DNA of 19,750 nt from CAYNFH01 sp964396385. GTDB lineage: Bacteria; Armatimonadota; Chthonomonadetes; Chthonomonadales; CAJBBX01. This document shows, piece after piece, positions 13,674-19,750 of the stretch; position 1 is the stretch's first letter; every line of letters begins with the position of its first letter. The stretch lies in NCBI GenBank assembly GCA_964396385.1, contig CAYNFH010000123.1, forward strand, positions 1-19,750. Reading direction: 5' to 3'. The notes under the pieces were generated by a model that had not been told where the DNA came from, did no database searches, and was given only the letters and a program-made list of their open reading frames with translations. The position numbers and the translations under genes are program-made.

Positions 13674-14792
13674 CTATGGCCAGAAGCCCGGAAGATGGAG
13701 CTGCGCCCCAAGCGTGGGGTTCATGTCGGAGTCATGAATGAACCTGTGCGGCCCCTGCTTGAAGGTGAAGGAGTCCGCCGCCAGGCAGCCCGGATTGATG
13801 GTGAGGTTGCGGGAGATGGATGCTACCGCCGTGTTCTGTGGGTTGTCCGCGTAGTAGAACCCCACGATGTTGCAGCTCGTCGTGTTGGCGAAACTGCCCG
13901 CGGCGAGCACCGCCAGCTTGTTGGCGGGATCCAGGTAGGTCAGGTCTCCCGCGGCTTTGTACTGCCCCACGCAGACAATGGTACCGGAGCCGACAATGGC
14001 CCCCGCGTTCATGGTAACGTTCCCGAAGACCCACACGATCTCGTTGGGCACCAGGAACGTGAAGCCGAACCAGTTCTGATCTCCCCATAGTCGGCGGTTG
14101 GCGTTCTGGTAGTAGGGACCGACGAAGCTGGCATCGATGGTTGGCGTCGCGATGGCGGGCGCGCCCGACCAGCTCTTGCCGGTTATCTTCTGGAACTTGC
14201 CGATGCTCCCTACCGCAGTGGCGTTTCCGTTGACCGTACTCTTGGCCATGGAGATGCTGTTGTTGGACCGGATGTCCCCATTGCCACTGCTCCCTCCGGT
14301 GGTGATGCTGCGGTTCCCGTCGCTCAGCGTAGCGAAGCTGAAGAGCGCGTAGTCGAACATGCTGCTGTACGCGCGCGGATCGGTGAACACCCTGGCAACT
14401 GTCCGCGAGTCGTTGCCCATCCTACCCGTGCTTACAATCCGGATAGTCTTGGGACTGGAGGCGCCGTTGTCCGAGATGGTCATGGTGAAGCTGCCCGGCC
14501 CAAAGCTCCGGGAAACAGTAAAGGGGAGCAGGGGGACCGCCTGGTAGGCGCGCTCCCAATACCCGTACTCTATTCCGGCGTCCGCCAGCGCGTCCAGCGT
14601 CCTCTGGCGGGCCAGCCGCTTGCCGCTGAGCTGGGCGCCGGCCCCGAGCGCCAGCATGGCAGCAGCGATTACCAGCAGCACAGCGAGCGCCACGATGGCC
14701 GCCACCATCGCGCTGCCCCGCCGGAGACGGGGGACGGATGACGGTAGACGGAATCCGGATCCGTCCGTCCTCCGTCTACCGTCTGCCTTCAC
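13674..14792 (-). CDS. PilX-like large prepilin 1, start uncertain
   Basis: About 372 residues if translation begins at the GTG at 14792. The stem motif VPRLRRG|SAMVAAIVALAVL fits a PilX/GspK-type prepilin with a Gly cleavage site and no Glu at +5. The mature part is Ser/Gly/Asn-rich with solenoid-like repeats (SISMAKSTVNGNATAV, VTMNAGAIVGSGTIV), resembling PilX 2. The open frame extends to an ATG at 14846 inside the end of the preceding gene, but that ATG has no ribosome site. An internal ATG at 14708 would delete the leader needed for processing. GTG codons at 14804 and 14792 are the remaining options, both inside a word-repeat element; AGGAG is present but only 1 base before the 14792 GTG. 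The start is therefore tentative. Confidence 0.75.
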   Translation of the reverse strand: MKADGRRRTDGSGFRLPSSVPRLRRGSAMVAAIVALAVLLVIAAAMLALGAGAQLSGKRLARQRTLDALADAGIEYGYWERAYQAVPLLPFTVSRSFGPGSFTMTISDNGASSPKTIRIVSTGRMGNDSRTVARVFTDPRAYSSMFDYALFSFATLSDGNRSITTGGSSGNGDIRSNNSISMAKSTVNGNATAVGSIGKFQKITGKSWSGAPAIATPTIDASFVGPYYQNANRRLWGDQNWFGFTFLVPNEIVWVFGNVTMNAGAIVGSGTIVCVGQYKAAGDLTYLDPANKLAVLAAGSFANTTSCNIVGFYYADNPQNTAVASISRNLTINPGCLAADSFTFKQGPHRFIHDSDMNPTLGAQLHLPGFWP

Positions 14793-14820
14793 GCTCCTGA
14801 ACACCTGAACACCTGAACAC
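14728..14820. repeat. Word-repeat element at the pilX 1 start, with GACGGTAGACGG inverted repeat
   Basis: A perfect 12-bp inverted repeat (14740-14751 with 14772-14783) encloses a GAATCCGGATCC core (14751-14762). Next to it (about 14797-14820) lie three copies of the CTGAACAC word. The same word occurs in inverted arms at 17842-17919. The region is translated in any plausible reading of the pilX 1 leader. Confidence 0.85.
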
Positions 14821-15576
14821 CTAATTGTGATTGGACATATATACATCGCGTTGGAGCGTGTAGGCGGACGTCGCGCTGCCCTGGCGCACCGACACAGTCA
14901 TGGTGATACGCACCGCGTTGGCCGGCACGTTCGCGGTGCTGAACGATAGGGAGCTGACGCTGCCAAAGAGAGGCGCGCTAGAACCGGGCAGGAGGCTCCA
15001 GGAGCTATCGGCCATCCAAAGTCCTCCCGTCAGGGGCTGCGTTGCCGTTCCTACCTGGCTGGCCCCAAGCGGGCTGACGAGGGGCGGGGTGTTGTACTCG
15101 CGCCACAGCGCTGTGCCGGAGTTGCCGAACGTACCCGTTGCGTCCGAAAGGTAATAGTGGAAGGTGGTGCCCGGCTGATACGCGTTCACGCCGTTGTTCC
15201 AGGACGGCACGTAGTTACCGTTCGCGTCCGTGTCCGCCGGCAGCGTGAAAATGTCCGTCCTGCCAAAGGTGTCCGGTCCCGGGGTATAGCTTATGGCGGA
15301 GTGAATCTCCCGGGCCATGCGGTCCATCGCGAGCTGCGCCTGCTGCACAGCCGTGGCGCGCGCGGCCTGGTAGCCCCACCGCCCGTTGATGGTGGTAAAG
15401 ATGGTAACAATGGCCGCCGTGAGGACCGAGGCGATGGTCATCGCGACCAGCAGCTCCAGAAGCGTCACGCCATTTTGGATTTTCGATTTTCGATTTTCGG
15501 TTTGCGAGCGTGTACCCGTGACATAGCTCTGGCGACTGACTACCGAGGACTGACGACTGACGACTGGCACGCTCAT
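14821..15576 (-). CDS. PilW-like prepilin with word-encoded leader
   Basis: 251 residues from the ATG at 15576, which overlaps the stop of the preceding gene by 4 bases (ATGA). The class is clear from the prepilin site G|VTLLELLVAMTIASVL with Glu at +5, followed by a hydrophobic stem. Downstream features such as LAMDRMAREIHSAIS are characteristic of PilW/GspJ-like minor pilins, and the C-terminus (ITMTVSVRQGS, TLQRDVYMSN) fits that group. The leader is unusually long (36 residues) and is almost wholly made of translated word repeats: VVSRQSSVVSRQS (15530-15567) and ENRKSKIQN (15472-15506). A longer upstream reading to 15681 lies in the preceding gene and is rejected. It should form part of a pilus-tip or priming complex with the PilV- and PilX-like proteins. 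Confidence 0.85.
   Translation of the reverse strand: MSVPVVSRQSSVVSRQSYVTGTRSQTENRKSKIQNGVTLLELLVAMTIASVLTAAIVTIFTTINGRWGYQAARATAVQQAQLAMDRMAREIHSAISYTPGPDTFGRTDIFTLPADTDANGNYVPSWNNGVNAYQPGTTFHYYLSDATGTFGNSGTALWREYNTPPLVSPLGASQVGTATQPLTGGLWMADSSWSLLPGSSAPLFGSVSSLSFSTANVPANAVRITMTVSVRQGSATSAYTLQRDVYMSNHN
15472..15567. repeat. Two word-repeat tracts inside the pilW-like gene
   Basis: Tract one (15472-15506) is a tandem of ATTTTCG words. Tract two (15530-15567) is a tandem of GACTGAC words. Both lie inside the coding region between the ATG and the prepilin cleavage site. Word repeats of these types elsewhere in the window are intergenic. Confidence 0.8.
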
Positions 15577-16004
15577 GGCCGGTTGCAGATCAGTGTGGAC
15601 ATCCGCAGGGTGCGCGTGTACGCAGGCGCGGGCTGGCCCTTGTTGCCCTGGTTTCCCTGCTGGATTCCTCGCTCGGTCCACGTTACGGTGATGTCGACCT
15701 GGGCAATACTGGAGTTGGCGCTGTTGCCGTCCAGAGCGCCGATGGTCACGGTCATCTTCCCTGCCGGCAGTCCGGAGACGGAATAGGTGGTCGTCCCGCT
15801 GGTCAGGTTCGCGTAGCCAGCCGCCTGCAGATCCGCGATGATGTCCGACGCCGCCTTGGCCGCGGTGGCATAGTAGTCTCCCTGGCGCGTGGCCAGCATG
15901 CCCGCGGAGGCGACGGTGACGTACGCTAGCATCGCCACCGAGAGGATAGTGGCGGCGACGAGCAGCTCAACCAGCGTCAGCCCCTGGTTGACCGGACGAA
16001 CCAT
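15573..16004 (-). CDS. PilV-like minor prepilin
   Basis: 143 residues. A short leader MVRPVNQG is followed by the prepilin site G|LTLVELLVAATILSVAML, with Glu at +5 and a hydrophobic stem. The mature domain (LQAAGYANLTSGT, AGKMTVTIGALDG, VDITVTWTERG) resembles PilV/GspI-like minor pilins. The ATG at 16004 directly follows the TAG stop of the gene before it, and the gene's own TGA overlaps the next ATG, so these pilins are almost certainly translationally coupled. Assigning it to PilV rather than GspI is only approximate. Confidence 0.88.
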   Translation of the reverse strand: MVRPVNQGLTLVELLVAATILSVAMLAYVTVASAGMLATRQGDYYATAAKAASDIIADLQAAGYANLTSGTTTYSVSGLPAGKMTVTIGALDGNSANSSIAQVDITVTWTERGIQQGNQGNKGQPAPAYTRTLRMSTLICNRP

Positions 16005-16460
16005 CTACCAGGAGCTATACTGGGAGCCGTCCAGCGCCGTACCGGTGTTACTGCTCGTCACCTTGCCCACACTGCCGGCGGAGGTGGAGTAGTTGAAGGC
16101 CTTCCCGGTGGTAGGGTCGTTGGGTACCGGCGAGGTCTGCACGTACGGTCCGTGCCAACTGGTCGAATCCAGCGCCGTGGAGGCGCCGCTGTTGGGATCG
16201 GCCCCGTTGGCGGGCGCCGTGGTCGCCGTGAGGTCGCTCAACTGGAGCGGATAGAGCCCGGTATCTGTCTCGAAGGTGGCTACGGCGGTGCGTAGCAGGG
16301 CCAGGTCGCTCTTGAGCGACGCCTCTTTGCTCCTCAGCCCCGTATTGGTGAACTTGGGCAGGATGATGGCTGCCAGGATGGCGATAACCACCATGACCAC
16401 GAGCAGCTCGATCAGGGTAAAACCCCCTCGAAGCCTTCTCAAATCTCCAAACCGTTTCAA
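16005..16460 (-). CDS. GspG/PilA-type prepilin (major pseudopilin-like), TTG start
   Basis: 151 residues if translation begins at TTG 16460, where AGGAGG (16467-16472) sits with 6-base spacing. The ATG at 16574 would place 38 extra residues before an unusually long leader and has no ribosome site. The leader LKRFGDLRRLRGG precedes the site G|FTLIELLVVMVVIAILAAI with Glu at +5. The C-terminal part has the GspG-type pattern: helix residues LKSDLALLRTAVATFETDTG, then YPLQLSDL and a GPYVQTSPVPNDP loop. It is probably the major subunit of the pilus or pseudopilus. It is the first pilin after pilC on the same strand, with a 139-base gap that may hold a separate promoter. Confidence 0.9.
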   Translation of the reverse strand: MKRFGDLRRLRGGFTLIELLVVMVVIAILAAIILPKFTNTGLRSKEASLKSDLALLRTAVATFETDTGLYPLQLSDLTATTAPANGADPNSGASTALDSTSWHGPYVQTSPVPNDPTTGKAFNYSTSAGSVGKVTSSNTGTALDGSQYSSW

Positions 16461-16466
16461 CAGTGT

Positions 16467-16472
16467 CCTCCT
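16467..16472 (-). promoter_or_regulatory. Ribosome binding site that selects the TTG start of the GspG-type gene
   Basis: AGGAGG on the minus strand, 6 bases before TTG at 16460. This is a full Shine-Dalgarno match and outweighs the upstream ATG at 16574, which has none. Confidence 0.8.
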
Positions 16473-16599
16473 AGACGCAGCGAGCTGAAGGGGCTGTGGA
16501 TTGCCCGTCGGTCCCGTCGATCCATTCCACAATCCTATCCGTATCTTAATCTGGCGGATTTGGGCGAAATCCACATCCGTGATTTCACTAGGGTCAGCG

Positions 16600-17838
16600 T
16601 CACTTCACCCCTGCCATGAGGGAGTAGATGGGGGTAATAATAGAGATTGCGATAAGGCCCACCACCAGACCAAGGACCAGAATCATTACCGGCTCAAGCA
16701 CGCTGGCAAGGGTTTTCAGGCGCGCCTCCACATCGCGCTCATAGAACACGGCGATCTTAAGCAGCACGTCGCTCATGCGGCCGGACTTCTCCCCCACCGC
16801 CAGCATCTGGCAGAGCATCCCGGGGAACACGCCCGTGGCGCTAGCCGCCTGGGAGAGCGCGACTCCCTGCTGCAGGTCCTCCTTCATGCGGAGGATTGCG
16901 CGCTCAAAGACGATGTCCTGGGAAGTCTGCGCGGCCGTATCGAGGGCTGCCAGCAGCGGCACGCCCGCGCCCAGGAGGGTGCTGAGCGATCGCAGCACGC
17001 GCGAAAGCGCGATCTTCTTGGCCGTGTCCCCGATTCCAGGCGTCCGGTGCAGCAGCTTCCGGAATAGCAGCCGGCCCGGCCCGGTGGCAAGGGCAGCGCG
17101 CAATCCAAACGTGGCAGCCACGGCGGCGATCGCCAGGACATACCACCGCGTGCGGAGGGTATCGCTGAGCGCGACCAGGAACTTAGTGGTGGGCGGCGGC
17201 TCTACGCCCATGTGGGCAAAGAGCTGGCTGAACTGCGGCACCACATAGGTAAGCATGAAAATGACCACTCCCACCGCTACCACGCCGAGCACGGCCGGGT
17301 ATGTCACCGCCCCGGTGACTTTGCGGCGCAGCTCCAGCGCGGCCTCCAGGTAGTCTGAGGCCTGGTTGAGCGTCTGGTCCAGACTGCCGCCCGTCTCCGC
17401 CGTTCGTACCATGTCCACGTACAGCTTGGGAAAGACGGCCGGGTGCGCGGCAAGCGCCTGGGAGATGGTCTTGCCTTCCGAGAGGTCCGTGTGCGTGTCC
17501 GCCAGAGCACGGTTGAGCGGCTGGTTCTCCGTGTGCTCCCGCAGCAGTTTGAGCGCCTCCGTAACCGGCACGCCCGTCTCTATCATGATGGCTAGCTCGC
17601 GGGTGACCATGGCGATCTGATCCAGCTTCACCCTTCCCCGATTTGGCCCTCCCCCGGGTAGGAGAAGGGTGGCCAACGGCCGGGAGGGGGCCCTGCCGCG
17701 CGCACGCGCCACCGAAAGCGAGAGGACGACGTAGCCCATCCCCTGCAGCCGCCGGAGCGCCTGGTCCTCGTTATCTGCTTGTATGCGCTCCTGGACGCGC
17801 GAACCGGCGGCGTCCAGGGCGGTGTATGCAAAATCCAT
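16600..17838 (-). CDS. pilC: PilC/GspF-like inner-membrane platform protein
   Basis: 412 residues. The N-terminal block (MDFAYTALDAAGSRVQERIQ) and two repeated T2SSF domains with the motifs LAIMIETGVPVTEALKLL and LSTLLGAGVPLLAALDTA are diagnostic. Three membrane stretches are visible: TYPAVLGVVAVGVVIFMLTY, WYVLAIAAVAATFG and MILVLGLVVGLIAISIITPI. The protein is the platform that couples the PilB-type ATPase to pilin assembly. Residues ~52-71, between the N-terminal block and the first F domain, are encoded by an inverted-repeat insert (17629-17690); this linker is variable in length in the family, so function may be unaffected. The ATG at 17838 has no good ribosome site because a word-repeat element immediately precedes it. 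The gene symbol denotes the family and not an orthologue proof. Confidence 0.93.
   Translation of the reverse strand: MDFAYTALDAAGSRVQERIQADNEDQALRRLQGMGYVVLSLSVARARGRAPSRPLATLLLPGGGPNRGRVKLDQIAMVTRELAIMIETGVPVTEALKLLREHTENQPLNRALADTHTDLSEGKTISQALAAHPAVFPKLYVDMVRTAETGGSLDQTLNQASDYLEAALELRRKVTGAVTYPAVLGVVAVGVVIFMLTYVVPQFSQLFAHMGVEPPPTTKFLVALSDTLRTRWYVLAIAAVAATFGLRAALATGPGRLLFRKLLHRTPGIGDTAKKIALSRVLRSLSTLLGAGVPLLAALDTAAQTSQDIVFERAILRMKEDLQQGVALSQAASATGVFPGMLCQMLAVGEKSGRMSDVLLKIAVFYERDVEARLKTLASVLEPVMILVLGLVVGLIAISIITPIYSLMAGVK
17629..17690. repeat. Inverted-repeat insert within the pilC-like gene
   Basis: CACCCTTC (17629-17636) and GAAGGGTG (17664-17671) form an 8-bp inverted repeat around a CCCTCCCCCGGGTAGGAG centre, then a GC-rich tail. 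This resembles intergenic palindromes of the 'CACCCTCTCC...GGAGAGGGTG' type. It keeps the frame and codes a Pro/Gly/Arg-rich linker. Confidence 0.65.
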
Positions 17839-17841
17839 GTG

Positions 17842-17919
17842 GGGTGTTCAGGTGATCAGGTGTTCAGGTGTTTCGGACTCCGGCCCTGAAGACCTGAAGA
17901 CCTGAACACCTGAACACCC
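17842..17919. repeat. CTGAACAC-word inverted element between pilB and pilC
   Basis: The outer ends are a perfect 13-bp inverted repeat (GGGTGTTCAGGTG at 17842-17854 with 17907-17919). Inside, GTTCAGGTG and GACCTGAA words continue the pairing almost to the centre (TCGGACTCCGG), so the transcript could form one long hairpin. The element fills nearly the whole gap between the pilB stop and the pilC start, and leaves no room for a normal ribosome site for pilC. Confidence 0.88.
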
Positions 17920-17921
17920 AA

Positions 17922-19658
17922 TCAGGCAATCGTCACGCGAACGACCTCCTCCGGTGTCGTCAACCGCTGCCGCACCTTCAAGACGGCGTCGTCGCGCAGC
18001 GTGCGGGTGCCGGAGAGGCCCGCCTCCTTTAGCTCGTGAGCGGGGGCCTGCGCCATGATCAGGCGCTGGAGCTCGCCCTTCACCTCCATGAACTCGTACA
18101 CGCCGGTCCGGCCGCGGAAGCCCTGCCGGCTGCAGAACTCGCACCCCGCGCCGCGCACGAACTCAAAGCCCGGCGCCAGGAGCAGATCGCCGCATCCCAG
18201 CGCCTCCACCAGGTCCGGGTCCGGACTGTAGGGCATGAGGCACTTGGTGCAGGACATGCGGATAAGCCGCTGCGCCAGTGTGGCCACGAGCGCGGAGGCC
18301 ACCAGGAACGGCTCCACGCCCATGTCCACGAGCCGTGTAATGGCGCCGGCCGCGTCGTTGGCATGGATGGTGGACAGGACCAGGTGGCCCGTGAGGGCGG
18401 CCTCTACCGCAATTCGGGCCGTCTCCGCGTCCCGGATCTCCCCTACCAGGATCACGTCCGGATCCTGGCGCACCAGGGTTCGGAGGCCGGTGGCGAAGGT
18501 TACGCCGGCCTTGGGGTTCACGTTGCCCTGCGTGATGCCGGGGACCTGGTACTCCACCGGATCCTCGATGGTAAAGATACTCCGCTCCACGGAGTTCAGC
18601 GCATTGAGACACGCATACAGCGTGGTGGTCTTGCCGGAGCCCGTTGGGCCGCAGGCCAGGAACATGCCATGCGGCCTGCGGATGAGCTGCACCAGGCTGG
18701 CCAGGACGTCCGGCTGTATGCCCAGGTTCTGCAGCGAGATGCGGCCGGCGTTCTTGTCCAGGATTCGGATGACCACGTTCTCGCCGTAGATGCTCGGGTA
18801 CGTGGAGAGGCGGAAGTCGTACTCGCCCTGGGGCGTGAGCAGCGTGATGCGGCCATCCTGCGGGGCGCGCCGCTCCGCAATGTCCATGGAGGCCATGATC
18901 TTGAGCCGCGAAACGAACGGGTACTGCAGGTCCTTGGGCATGACCATGGCCTCCTGGAGCAGGCCATCCACGCGGAAGCGGATGCGGACGCGCCCGCGCT
19001 CCGGTTCCACGTGGATGTCGCTGGCCCGGTGGGCGATGGCGCGGGTGATGATGGCGTTGACGAGGCGGATAACCGGCGCCTCTTCGCTCAGGACCTTCAG
19101 CTCGGAGAGCGAGACCTCCGGGTCCGTCCGCTCCTCCTCTTCGTCGATCCGGATCTCGTTGGGGTCGAGGCCCCGCACCGCCTCCCCCACCAGATCACCC
19201 AGGTCGTCATAGGCGCCGAAGGTGCGGAAGATGCCCTCCTGGATATCGTCCTCGGTGGCGATTACCGGGTCTATTACCAGACCGGTATGGGCCTGGAGCT
19301 CGTCGATGGCGGTGATGTCCAGCGGGTTGGCCATCGCCACGGAGAGCGCTGTGGCGCTGCGCTCGATGGGGAGGGCGCGGAGGCGCACGGCCAGGCGGTG
19401 GCTGATGAGCCGGGCGACCCCGGCGTCCAGCTCTGCCCGTGCCAGGTCCACGAATGGAACGCCGATCTGCTTGCCCACGCAGCGCGCGCGCTCCTTGTCC
19501 GTGAGGACACCCAGCCGCACCAGCAGGTCCCCAAGGGGCTCCGTGGTGTTCTCCCGGCGGCCCATAATTTCGGCGAGCTGGTCCGGCGGCACTAGGCCCT
19601 CTTCGACGAGGATCTCGGCAAAGCTGCGGTCGTGCTGGTTGGTAGGGGCAGCGATCAT
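17922..19658 (-). CDS. pilB: PilB/GspE-type assembly ATPase
   Basis: 578 residues. Domain order: N-terminal MshEN/T2SSE-N region (about 10-160), then the secretion ATPase core. The core carries Walker A GPTGSGKTT (337-345), Asp box TIEDPVEY, Walker B DVILVGEIRD (401-410), and His box TGHLVLSTIHAND (423-435). A zinc-binding tetracysteine is present (Cys470, Cys473, Cys506, Cys509). PilB/GspE drives polymerisation of pilin subunits on the inner membrane. It is the first gene of the minus-strand cluster. The ATG at 19658 is the likely start; upstream is a run of short words. No retraction ATPase (PilT) or prepilin peptidase (PilD) gene is in the window. The symbol denotes family; a T2SS GspE assignment is equally possible. 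Confidence 0.94.
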   Translation of the reverse strand: MIAAPTNQHDRSFAEILVEEGLVPPDQLAEIMGRRENTTEPLGDLLVRLGVLTDKERARCVGKQIGVPFVDLARAELDAGVARLISHRLAVRLRALPIERSATALSVAMANPLDITAIDELQAHTGLVIDPVIATEDDIQEGIFRTFGAYDDLGDLVGEAVRGLDPNEIRIDEEEERTDPEVSLSELKVLSEEAPVIRLVNAIITRAIAHRASDIHVEPERGRVRIRFRVDGLLQEAMVMPKDLQYPFVSRLKIMASMDIAERRAPQDGRITLLTPQGEYDFRLSTYPSIYGENVVIRILDKNAGRISLQNLGIQPDVLASLVQLIRRPHGMFLACGPTGSGKTTTLYACLNALNSVERSIFTIEDPVEYQVPGITQGNVNPKAGVTFATGLRTLVRQDPDVILVGEIRDAETARIAVEAALTGHLVLSTIHANDAAGAITRLVDMGVEPFLVASALVATLAQRLIRMSCTKCLMPYSPDPDLVEALGCGDLLLAPGFEFVRGAGCEFCSRQGFRGRTGVYEFMEVKGELQRLIMAQAPAHELKEAGLSGTRTLRDDAVLKVRQRLTTPEEVVRVTIA

Positions 19659-19661
19659 GGT

Positions 19662-19750
19662 TAGGCGAGAGGTGAGAGGTGTGATGTGTGAGGGTCCGGG
19701 GGCCGGCGCACCGCGCCACTCTCACCGCGGACCAAGTGTTTTAACAGCTC
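19662..19750. repeat. Word-like tract upstream of pilB
   Basis: Tandem GAGAGGTG and GTGATGTGTGAGG words (19668-19695) lie upstream of the pilB start and are followed by a GC-rich tail with GGGGGCCGGCGC. No clear promoter motif is visible in the 92 bases present, and the window ends here. Confidence 0.5.

Noticed and set aside
13361..13741. 126-codon plus-strand frame in the pilX gap
   Set aside because: It begins in word repeats, lacks a ribosome site and overlaps the 3' end of pilX 1; no recognisable features.
17842..17919. Could the tandem words be a CRISPR array
   Set aside because: Units are about 9 bases, degenerate and inverted, with no spacers and no cas genes.
18036..19595. 519-codon plus-strand frame opposite pilB
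   Set aside because: Shadow of the pilB-like gene, whose Walker and zinc motifs are intact on the other strand.

Overview
The window is GC-rich bacterial chromosomal DNA with two blocks of opposite orientation. I see no rRNA, tRNA, CRISPR array, phage gene or transposase. The content suggests an environmental Gram-negative-type bacterium: Tat-exported redox proteins, DUF362, an Uma2-type protein, a DUF6599-like protein, a pilB-pilC-pilin operon with two oversized PilX-like pilins, and many intergenic repeats. Armatimonadota is my best guess, with Planctomycetota or Chloroflexota as alternatives. This is inference, because no phylogenetic marker is present.

Left block, plus strand, 1-11879. 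A truncated SDR dehydrogenase is followed by a Tat-exported NHL beta-propeller, a secreted DUF6599-like protein and a Tat-type DUF362 protein. Next come an Uma2/DUF820 protein, a NapH-NapG/MauM-like membrane iron-sulfur fusion, two paralogous Tat-lipoprotein aldo/keto-reductase-like proteins with an orphan gene between them, and a membrane-anchored protein of unknown function. From DUF362 to the second AKR (2753-8933) the genes look like an electron-transfer module: quinol or low-potential electrons could pass through up to six [4Fe-4S] clusters to exported partner proteins. A small, very hydrophilic gene lies on the minus strand at 9764-10039. The block ends with a YbiT-type ABC-F ATPase, preceded by a promoter-like box and a perfect intrinsic terminator within its own leader.

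Right block, minus strand, 19658 down to 11945. This is a type IV pilus/type II secretion-like operon: PilB/GspE ATPase, PilC/GspF platform protein, a GspG/PilA-type major pseudopilin, PilV-like and PilW-like minor prepilins, then two large PilX-like proteins. The genes from GspG to PilW are tightly packed (stop-start abutment and a 4-base ATGA overlap). A perfect 16-bp hairpin separates this operon from the convergent ABC-F gene.

The most unusual signal is a set of short degenerate tandem 'words', often arranged as inverted arms, in many gaps (about 1601, 2604, 7435, 8934, 9686, 13375, 14728, 15472, 15530, 17842 and 19662). Several share a TCCGGA-like palindromic core. In the pilus operon the words run into coding sequence: the PilW-like leader peptide is almost entirely word-encoded, the first PilX-like gene must start inside a word element, and the PilC-like linker contains an inverted-repeat insert.
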